Positions 27,153-33,982 of a stretch of 64,000 nt of DNA are shown here, in pieces. A program made the translations under genes and the position numbers. Within the stretch, counting starts at the first letter, position 1. Each line of letters opens with the position of its first letter. Below the pieces are notes generated by a model. It ran no database searches. It had not been told where the DNA came from and saw only the letters and a program-made list of their open reading frames with translations. The stretch spans positions 24,882 through 88,881 of the forward strand of contig JAVBUR010000027.1 of assembly GCA_031555145.1 (NCBI GenBank). Reading direction: 5' to 3'. Source of the DNA: JAJDIA01 sp031555145 (GTDB lineage: Bacteria > Bacteroidota > Bacteroidia > Bacteroidales > Tannerellaceae).

Positions 27153-28247
27153 TTAATTCACTGCTATTCCTTCGATCTCGATCAGGAGCTCGTCGCGGCA
27201 CACGTCGGCCCACATATACGACACCGGGATTCCCAGATTATACCCATCCATCAGACGGGCGGCTTCGGCGTAGTCGGCTTTATCTTTCAGATAGACGCGC
27301 AAGATTACGGGGCGAGCGTCGCCGGTGAGCTGGGCGATATTTTCCATGGTAATATGCAACTGGCGCTCCAACCCTACCCCTTTCAGGCTTTCTTCGCCAC
27401 GGATGGCAGCAGTACCGGAGATATATACCAAGCGGCGACCGGCAAACGTCATGCTTTTGGCGCGTTCAAACTTAGGTGTTGTTTTTTTCTTTCGAGCCAC
27501 TTCCAGTACCTGGTCGGAATAGGCGTGGGCAGCAACCTGCAACTTATTATCGATCGGCTTGGCATAAGCATCCGGCGCGGTAAAAACTACGGCATCAAGG
27601 TCGATCAGAATACCACCCAGGTTCGCACCGATGCCTGTCGCAGCAGGGTATCCATTTGTCCAATCGGTTGTTGCGTAAAAGTCACTCCGGGCATTATTGA
27701 AAGACTGGTAGTGCTGGTCTTCACCGTCGAAACGGGTGATCTGTTCGATATAGTTCCACTGGCGGATTATGGTGTTCGCCGGGAAACCTTCCTTTTTCAG
27801 CAAGCCATCCACCAGGCGGAAGACCGCTACGGATTGTTGTTCCACCGTGTGCTCAATCACATCTTCCTGGAATCCTCCGGCAAAGAGGAAACGGGCCGAC
27901 GGGTTCTCCAGTATCACATAGGGTATTCCTTCATGCTGCCGGAACAAAATGGAGTCTTCTACCGTAGGCACATAGCTGTGTACTTCCAGGATCAGCGGTG
28001 CATTGAGCGGTGGCTGGGATACATAGCTTAATGTCGGTTCTTTTTCGCCATAGCGTTCGCGAATCTTTACCGAAAGGATTTCTTTCCGTACCAGGTACTC
28101 TTCGTTTGTGGATGGTGTTCCAAAGAAAGCCAGTCGCAACACCACTTCGTTCTCCGGCAACTGGTTGATCAACTGATCCACCATTTCCGGGAAAGAAGCC
28201 TTTGTCGCTTCCAGCAAATGATATTTTATGTTGTCGCAATAGTTCAT
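27153..28247 (-). CDS. RidA/YjgF-like (chorismatase-superfamily) protein
   Basis: A 364-residue cytoplasmic protein without signal peptide. The C-terminal ~130 residues have the RidA fold signature (MTFAGRRLVYISGTAAIRGE, TMENIAQLTGDARPVILRVY). The N-terminal ~200 residues form a second, divergent domain, as in the FkbO/Hyg5 chorismatase-like group. RidA proteins hydrolyse reactive enamines/imines; chorismatase relatives act on enol-pyruvyl ethers. Which applies here is unknown. It sits 11 bp after the di-heme propeller gene and before the cupin lipoprotein gene, so it is an integral part of the cluster. Confidence 0.6.
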   Translation of the reverse strand: MNYCDNIKYHLLEATKASFPEMVDQLINQLPENEVVLRLAFFGTPSTNEEYLVRKEILSVKIRERYGEKEPTLSYVSQPPLNAPLILEVHSYVPTVEDSILFRQHEGIPYVILENPSARFLFAGGFQEDVIEHTVEQQSVAVFRLVDGLLKKEGFPANTIIRQWNYIEQITRFDGEDQHYQSFNNARSDFYATTDWTNGYPAATGIGANLGGILIDLDAVVFTAPDAYAKPIDNKLQVAAHAYSDQVLEVARKKKTTPKFERAKSMTFAGRRLVYISGTAAIRGEESLKGVGLERQLHITMENIAQLTGDARPVILRVYLKDKADYAEAARLMDGYNLGIPVSYMWADVCRDELLIEIEGIAVN

Positions 28248-28258
28248 TCGTTTCCTTG

Positions 28259-30040
28259 TTATAGAGAGTTTACATATTCGGTCAGGGCTTCAATGTCGGC
28301 TTTGGATACCTTCTTGTCGATGCCGTGTTTATGTACTTCAAATACATCCTGCATGGTAGCTGCCCGTCCGTCGAACAGATAAGGAGCTGTACGCCACACT
28401 TCACGCAGGGTAGGTGTATCCCATCCTTTTTCAAATTCGATATCCTGACCGATACGGTGCATTTTCATGTCGGTATAATAGGGGCCACTGTGACAGTCAC
28501 CACATTTGAGGCGATCGAAGACTTTACGGCCTTCCTTTGCTTTTTCGGAAAGTTCGCCATCCACCAGGTAAGGGCTGGGCACGGGCGTGAGGGCTTTGAG
28601 GTAAGCGTTGACGCAATCGAGCAGTTCCTGGTCGGGTTCGTAAAATTGGATCAGACGGAAGCCTTTGTCTACAGCCAACTCGGCAGAAGCACGTATACCG
28701 GAGATCATACTCGGCGGGGTGACATGACTAAAGAGCATGCTCTTACAGTTCTTCGAGTTACCCACACCATCGTTCATCAGGTCCCAGTTCATACCGTCCA
28801 TACGGGCATCGCCGGGATGGCAACCGTTACAGCTTTGCCAGTTCTGGAAACAATGGGCGGCGTCGTTGTAGTACTTTTCGCCTTTTTGTTCCGGCGTTTC
28901 TGTGCGTCCAGGGTTCATATTGACAGCCGTCAGATCGAACGTATGAATATCCATCACATTCAGGATGTCGGCAAAATAGGTAGGAATAATCAGTTTATCG
29001 CCTGCCATAATCATTCGCCGGGGGCCATTTCCCTGCAAGGGGATACGCTGGCGGATACCATACAAGAAGGTGAGATCGTAGTCGAGGACAGCCTTATTAG
29101 GATACTTTACAAATTTTTCGCGCATGGCGGGATGATCGATCACACTGATCTCGTGCGTACCCGAGTGGGAGATGAAGATGGATTCGTCCGTACAAGTAAT
29201 GCTCCAAATACCGGCTGCACCTTTGTCGGGTTCGTCTACCAATACAGCACCCTGATAGGTCTGCGTTTCGGTATCGATCACACTGAAAGCGCTGGTATTC
29301 ATCCAGCCCTGTTGCAGTTGGGAGGTGGGAACGGTAAAACGCCCCAAATTGTGCGATACATATATATATTTACCGTCGGGCGTGATACACATGCCGCGCA
29401 GGGCATTGCTGCCGTTAGCCAACTGGATGTCTTTCACCTTGGTAAATCCTTTCATTTCAATCACCGACACGCAACTGGCTACCACATCCAAATCAGCACG
29501 TTGGGCAGGCAGGTAGTTGGATACGTACAGGTAATTACCATCTTTACTGAACACGGCGCACTTCGGTTCACGCAATACATGGACGGTGCGTACTACTTTT
29601 CGCATGACCGGATCAACTTCTGATATCGTACCGGCAAACTGGTTACAGACATAGATGAGTTTCTTGTCCGGGCCAAACATTGGATAACAGGCACCGGAAC
29701 CGGTCACAATGGAAGCCTCTACCCTACCCGTTTCCAGGGAAAGGATATTCAGGCGGCCGATCGTCTCAAACGTGGTGATATACGCCACATCATCTCCAAG
29801 CAGGATACCGGTTGGCATTTCGTCCATCGGAAAGGAGCGAAGCAATGTCTGTCCGTCGGCAGCGAACAAGTCTACCCGCTTCAAGCCTTTTTGTGTCATC
29901 AGCATTTCTCCCTTTCCGTTCACTACCACATCGGTGGTAAAGAAAGGCGTATGTTCTGCCATAGCCGAAAAGCTACAGCAGAGCAAACACGCCGTCAGAA
30001 AGTTTTTAATCATGCATTTTAGTATTCTCATGGTATTCAA
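28259..30040 (-). CDS. exported YVTN-propeller / di-heme MauG-CCP-like cytochrome
   Basis: A 593-residue exported protein (signal FLTACLLCCSFSAMA). Residues ~45-370 form a YVTN-type beta-propeller (KKLIYVCNQFAGTISEVDP, DGNYLYVSNYLPAQ, DGKYIYVSHNLGRF). Residues ~385-593 are a di-heme cytochrome-c-peroxidase/MauG-like domain with CNGCH (404-408) and CGDCH (513-517), and the late motif WDTPTLREVWRTAPYLFDGR that is typical of that family. MauG relatives perform peroxide- or oxygen-dependent oxidations or pass electrons. It follows iclR by 10 bp and needs the CcsBA encoded in the same cluster for heme attachment. Confidence 0.85.
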   Translation of the reverse strand: MNTMRILKCMIKNFLTACLLCCSFSAMAEHTPFFTTDVVVNGKGEMLMTQKGLKRVDLFAADGQTLLRSFPMDEMPTGILLGDDVAYITTFETIGRLNILSLETGRVEASIVTGSGACYPMFGPDKKLIYVCNQFAGTISEVDPVMRKVVRTVHVLREPKCAVFSKDGNYLYVSNYLPAQRADLDVVASCVSVIEMKGFTKVKDIQLANGSNALRGMCITPDGKYIYVSHNLGRFTVPTSQLQQGWMNTSAFSVIDTETQTYQGAVLVDEPDKGAAGIWSITCTDESIFISHSGTHEISVIDHPAMREKFVKYPNKAVLDYDLTFLYGIRQRIPLQGNGPRRMIMAGDKLIIPTYFADILNVMDIHTFDLTAVNMNPGRTETPEQKGEKYYNDAAHCFQNWQSCNGCHPGDARMDGMNWDLMNDGVGNSKNCKSMLFSHVTPPSMISGIRASAELAVDKGFRLIQFYEPDQELLDCVNAYLKALTPVPSPYLVDGELSEKAKEGRKVFDRLKCGDCHSGPYYTDMKMHRIGQDIEFEKGWDTPTLREVWRTAPYLFDGRAATMQDVFEVHKHGIDKKVSKADIEALTEYVNSL

Positions 30041-30050
30041 TATAGTCTCT

Positions 30051-30854
30051 TTATTGCCCGGAACTATGCCCCATCTCTGAAGATATTTGGCGGGCTACTT
30101 TCATTATACATTGTGCTGAAGAAATCACCACCTCACGCAACAACCGGTCTTTCGGACCCGAGATCCAAATAGCGCCGCAAGGATACCCGGTATAGTTGAA
30201 CAAAGGTGCACCGATACAGATCACACCGTTCAGTTCTTCCTCGTTGTCGAGAGCAAAGCCATAACGGCGTACTTTCTCCAATTCTTCAAGGTAGGCCTCC
30301 TGTGTCGTGATGGTGCGCTCATTGAACTGCGGAAAAGTCATGTACGAAAGGTAACGGTCGCGAACCGTATTAGGCAGATAGGCCATGATTGCCTTGCCCG
30401 GCGCGGAGCAGTGCAGTTCGAACGGTTTCCCGGGCGAGAGCATAAAGCGGAAAGCATGGTGCCCCTGTGCCTGTTCGATAAAGATTCCTTTCTCGTCGCC
30501 CAGCACACCGAAGCAGGCTGTTTCCTTCACCTGGTCGCGCAAATCGCGCAGATGGGGAACGACAGTTTCCAGCAGGTTATGCTCGTTCAGCGAACGAAAC
30601 CCCAGATTAAGCATCTTCAGCGATAAGCGATAGCGCTTAGCATCTTCCTTATAATATAGGTACTCCAGACGAACAAGGGTATTCAGAATACGATACGCCG
30701 TGGTTTGCGAGATATCAAGATCGTTCTTAATGTCCTGCAATGACTTTCCTTCCGGACATAGCGACAGATATTCAAGCACCGCAATTCCTTTTTCGAGGTT
30801 GGGTACCTTATAATTATCGTCTACTTTTTCCATATTCGGAGGCACGTTTTCCAT
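30051..30854 (-). CDS. IclR-family transcriptional regulator
   Basis: About 267 residues from the ATG at 30854; another ATG lies at 30833, and an upstream TTG at 30884 would overlap the promoter box. The N-terminal winged helix (EKGIAVLEYLSLCPEGKSLQ, DISQTTAYRILNTLVRLEYL) is followed by the IclR effector domain (residues ~95-260, e.g. HCSAPGKAIMAYLP, GFALDNEEELNGVICIGAPL). IclR proteins control catabolic operons in response to small carbon compounds. It is the first gene of the cluster, 10 bp before the di-heme propeller gene, so it probably autoregulates the whole set. Confidence 0.93.
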   Translation of the reverse strand: MENVPPNMEKVDDNYKVPNLEKGIAVLEYLSLCPEGKSLQDIKNDLDISQTTAYRILNTLVRLEYLYYKEDAKRYRLSLKMLNLGFRSLNEHNLLETVVPHLRDLRDQVKETACFGVLGDEKGIFIEQAQGHHAFRFMLSPGKPFELHCSAPGKAIMAYLPNTVRDRYLSYMTFPQFNERTITTQEAYLEELEKVRRYGFALDNEEELNGVICIGAPLFNYTGYPCGAIWISGPKDRLLREVVISSAQCIMKVARQISSEMGHSSGQ

Positions 30855-30881
30855 ATTTGAAATTACTTTCCAAATCCCATT

Positions 30882-30889
30882 CAAATATA
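30882..30889 (-). promoter_or_regulatory. -7 promoter box of the iclR/cytochrome cluster
   Basis: Reads TATATTTG on the minus strand (TAnnTTTG consensus), 28 bp upstream of the ATG at 30854. No clear -33 box. Its position argues against the TTG start at 30884. Confidence 0.5.
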
Positions 30890-30995
30890 AGAAGCGTTAG
30901 ATGAAGTACATACACAGAATTGCAAAAATACGTTAAGTATGTTGTAGAGCATATTCGTCTGCCTAAAGCGCCAACTACCAGAAGTGAATCCTGCG

Positions 30996-31235
30996 TCAAA
31001 AAGAATAATTCCAGTCTATAGCCAAGATATTATTGACGAGTGATCGATGCTGGTAATCTTCACGCAGGTAGTATATATCTAATTGATAATGACGCGAAAA
31101 ACCATAGGAAAAGCCTGCGAAATAACGGATTTTATTGAACCGGCCGCCTTCAATGGGAGCAATCTTATGATAAGGATCAGTTGCAACAAAGGATTTCAGG
31201 CTCTTCCGACAGGCATAAAACCCGGGCAAATATAG
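30996..31235 (-). pseudogene. C-terminal remnant of a DUF2490-like outer membrane protein
   Basis: About 78 codons with a normal stop at 30996 but no credible start. The text IRYFAGFSYGFSRHYQLDIY followed by LVNNILAIDWNYSF is the final beta-strand pair of DUF2490-type Bacteroidetes barrels, which usually run to 220-250 residues. The 5' two thirds are missing: upstream sequence switches to another coding frame near 31235-31245. Confidence 0.6.
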
Positions 31236-31616
31236 TGTTTTTACGGGTATCCGCCTTACAGAAAAGGATGATATTCTGAGGCGTTAAATCAAAAAGGACG
31301 TGCTTTGTTGAGCGTGGAAGTCTTTGATATGTAGGCAAATGTAGGTAATTTCCAAACAAACAACGCCTCAAACAAGCCAAAATATTATCTTTAGTAACTG
31401 ATAAATCCGGTATCACCATACTATCACCTGTGTGAAACAGCCTCTGCGAGACACCGAGGGCGTACTTGTAATGCAAGCCATATTTGAATGTTTCGTCGCT
31501 AAAAAGTAATTTTAAGACCGCTTTATCAGAGTAAGCTGGGTGCTTTTTGAATTTAAACTCAGCTTCCTGTTCCTGGAATAGGCGAGAAAGGTCTGATCGT
31601 ATATTCCGGAAAGGCT
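31177..31616 (-). pseudogene. unrecognised truncated coding remnant
   Basis: An open minus-strand frame from ~31616 down to a stop at 31177 with protein-like composition (FKYGLHYKYALGVSQRLFHT, MVIPDLSVTKDNILACLRR) but no start at its 5' end. Its 3' end runs into the DUF2490 remnant in another frame. It looks like an internal piece of a larger gene joined by deletion. I do not recognise the family. Confidence 0.35.
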
Positions 31617-31655
31617 AACAGCCCATGTTTCTGCATTGTATACGGAAGAAAAACA

Positions 31656-31907
31656 CTATTCCCTGTTTGCAATCCCAAAAGGAATATGTACAGCCGGGAT
31701 CTTGTCGATCTGATCCAGGTGTACCAGTTGATCATCGAAGAAGATATGGGGTTTCATGATATTCAGCATCTACGACATCCCGGCGGCAATACCACTTTCA
31801 AGGGCACTTTTCACATCATCTTCATTGGCAAAAAGGAACAATGAAACATTAAACAAAGCGCTTGAGGCTACGGCTATGACTAATTTTTGCTCGATTGGGT
31901 AGGGCAT
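31656..31907 (-). pseudogene. decayed partial copy of the 5'-nucleotidase gene
   Basis: A 252-bp shortened duplicate of the gene at 33023-33946. It keeps the 5' end (MPYPIEQKLVIAVASSALF), a middle piece (ANEDDVKSALESGIAAG) and the 3' end (PHIFFDDQLVHLD, ending IANRE). Two internal blocks are deleted; together they remove 672 bp, a multiple of 3, so the frame is kept. A TAG now interrupts it after GIAAGMS. Both copies lie on the same strand and bracket the RhuM gene. Confidence 0.85.
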
Positions 31908-31919
31908 TGCTTTCTGTTT

Positions 31920-32960
31920 TTAGTTGGTTGCATTGCAATTATTATCATCTGCCTGAGATTTCAGTTCTCTAATCGCCCTGTCAAAATCACTCTCGTATTG
32001 TAGCATTTCTTTACGGCGATACGTTTCAAACTCTTGTGTTGCCTTTTCGATCGCTTGTTTATGCGAAACTGTTCCTGCATTGAGAAGTAAAGAGCGATTG
32101 CCAACAGAAAGGATCTCGTCCAGCTTCCCTATCCATTGCTGCATTGTCATTGCATGTTGCTCGACAGCTTGCAATTCGGCGAAATCAAGATATTGAGACA
32201 CCAATAGATTCAACACCTGCAATTCTTTCTCAGACAGATAGTTCTTTGCAATTTTGACATCATCACGCGTTATATAATTCCCTTTAAAGTTGGTCATACC
32301 TACCATTGGTTTATCGGCATCTACTCTATGATAGATTACTTCTGCTGCTGTATGTTGGTGAGCGGCATAGTGCATCTTATTTTGCACAGTAGCAAAAAAC
32401 TGGCGGGTCATATCTGCCTGTAGATCATAATCCACAGATGTGGTGTAAATATCCGTTACTTGTTGATACAAATTACGTTCACTCGAACGAATGTCCCTGA
32501 CTCGTTGCAGTAACTCACGAAAATAGCGATTCCCATTCCCTTTGAGGCGCTCATCGTCCATCGTAAATCCTTTTTGGATATATTCATGCAGTCGTTGTGT
32601 AGCCCATTGCCTGAAACGTGTTGCCACTTGTGATTTCACCCGATATCCAATAGCGATAATCATATCCAAATTGTAGTGTTCAATCTGTCTTTTCACCGAC
32701 CGGTTACCCTCCTGACGAACTAACAAGAAATCCTTGTGAGTTGCGTCTTTTTGCAATTCGCTGTCTTCTAAAATACTGTTAATATGCAGACTTACATTTT
32801 GTTGCGTCGTATCAAACAGCATAGCTATTTGCTGCTGCGAAAGCCAAACATCCTGGCCGTCAAAACGGACATTAATGTTAGTAACCCCATTATCGTCCTG
32901 ATACAGGACAAATTGGCTGTTAGCTGGTTGCATTTTATCGTTAGGCATCATTTTCACCAC
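31920..32960 (-). CDS. RhuM-family protein
   Basis: A 346-residue protein of the virulence RhuM family (the name is historical). The N-terminal part has the typical DGQDVWLSQQQIAMLFDTTQ and a helix-turn-helix-like segment, then RQIEHYNLDMIIAIGYRVKS and RFRQWATQRLHEYIQKGFTM, which define the family. The C-terminal ~200 residues are helical, with a conserved YHRVDADKPMVGMTNF block. Such genes occur next to restriction and toxin loci, and function is not established. It sits between the decayed and intact 5'-nucleotidase copies, 62 bp after the latter. Confidence 0.85.
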   Translation of the reverse strand: MVKMMPNDKMQPANSQFVLYQDDNGVTNINVRFDGQDVWLSQQQIAMLFDTTQQNVSLHINSILEDSELQKDATHKDFLLVRQEGNRSVKRQIEHYNLDMIIAIGYRVKSQVATRFRQWATQRLHEYIQKGFTMDDERLKGNGNRYFRELLQRVRDIRSSERNLYQQVTDIYTTSVDYDLQADMTRQFFATVQNKMHYAAHQHTAAEVIYHRVDADKPMVGMTNFKGNYITRDDVKIAKNYLSEKELQVLNLLVSQYLDFAELQAVEQHAMTMQQWIGKLDEILSVGNRSLLLNAGTVSHKQAIEKATQEFETYRRKEMLQYESDFDRAIRELKSQADDNNCNATN

Positions 32961-33022
32961 TCCAAAGATATGGAATCCTCAACACTTTCCCGTATTTTGA
33001 TTAGAATTTTTCCCATCAGAAA

Positions 33023-33946
33023 CTATTCCCTGTTTGCAATCCCAAAAGGAATATGTACCGCCGGGATCTTGTCGATATGATCCAGGTGCACCAGTTGATC
33101 ATCGAAGAAGATATGGGGTTTCATGATATTCAGCACACGGGCTTTATCTATTCCACCCAGGAAGAAAGCCTCGTCCACGTCTACTTTCCAATGATTGAGG
33201 GTATTGATCATCCGTTCATGTGCAGGCGCATTACGGGCGGTGACAATAGCGGTTTTCAGGATGCGGGTATAGGTCGGATCATCTTTCAGTTTCCGTTGTT
33301 CCAGTTTCTGATAATAGGATATCTTTTTCAGCAATTCTATGACAGGCCCCGAATGTAAAGGTTCTGCCGCATGTTCGGTTTCGTATTGATGATAGGTTGC
33401 AAGGCCTGTCTCCTTATAGACCTTTTCAGCCTCATCATCGGCCAGCACCCCATCAAAGTCGAAGGCGATCCGTAGTTCCGCATCACCCTCATCGTCCACT
33501 GCTTTGGTATTCAGCACCTTCCCGGCAGCAATACCACTTTCAAGGGCACTTTTCACATCATCTTCATTGGCAGAAAGGAACAATGAAACATTAAATGCCG
33601 GCAGATACTGAAAATGAGGCGAACCCGAAGAAAAACCCGCCCGTGTAATATTCAGTCCATACTGCTTGATGGAGTTAAACGCCCTCATACCAGTTTCCGG
33701 ACTATTGCGCGACATCAAAACCACTTCTACCGGCTGTTCTTCCGGAAACGAATCATTCAACCGCAGTAAACGACTCACAAAAGGGAAAGCTACCCCTTTC
33801 TCAAACGTCCTGTCCACATGCTTCTTTTGGTAATCTTTATAAGCCTGCTCACCTTTGGCCTTAAAGATACTATCCGACTCCGTCAGATCAAACAAAGCGC
33901 TTGAGGCTACGGCTATGACTAATTTTTTTTCTATTGGATATGGCAT
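33023..33946 (-). CDS. 5'-nucleotidase (cN-I-like family)
   Basis: A 307-residue cytoplasmic HAD-type nucleotidase. The start MPYPIEKKLVIAVASSALFD, the VVLMSRNSPETGMRAFNSI block and the catalytic RIAFDFDGVLADDEAE (near residue 165) are characteristic; FFLGGIDKARVLNIMKPHIF and FFDDQL supply the later acid residues. It dephosphorylates nucleoside monophosphates. It starts 36 bp after the helicase-fusion gene and may be co-transcribed with it and mazG. A decayed copy lies at 31656-31907. Confidence 0.88.
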   Translation of the reverse strand: MPYPIEKKLVIAVASSALFDLTESDSIFKAKGEQAYKDYQKKHVDRTFEKGVAFPFVSRLLRLNDSFPEEQPVEVVLMSRNSPETGMRAFNSIKQYGLNITRAGFSSGSPHFQYLPAFNVSLFLSANEDDVKSALESGIAAGKVLNTKAVDDEGDAELRIAFDFDGVLADDEAEKVYKETGLATYHQYETEHAAEPLHSGPVIELLKKISYYQKLEQRKLKDDPTYTRILKTAIVTARNAPAHERMINTLNHWKVDVDEAFFLGGIDKARVLNIMKPHIFFDDQLVHLDHIDKIPAVHIPFGIANRE

Positions 33947-33982
33947 TTCTTCTAGATTATAAGATACGAATTAATCAACACC

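Noticed and set aside
28325..29623. Plus-strand frame of 432 codons opposite the di-heme propeller gene
   Set aside because: Length is a by-product of codon bias on the coding strand; no start context or domain.
30051..30884. Longer IclR start at a TTG (30884)
   Set aside because: The codon overlaps the TATATTTG box at 30882-30889; the ATG at 30854 fits better.
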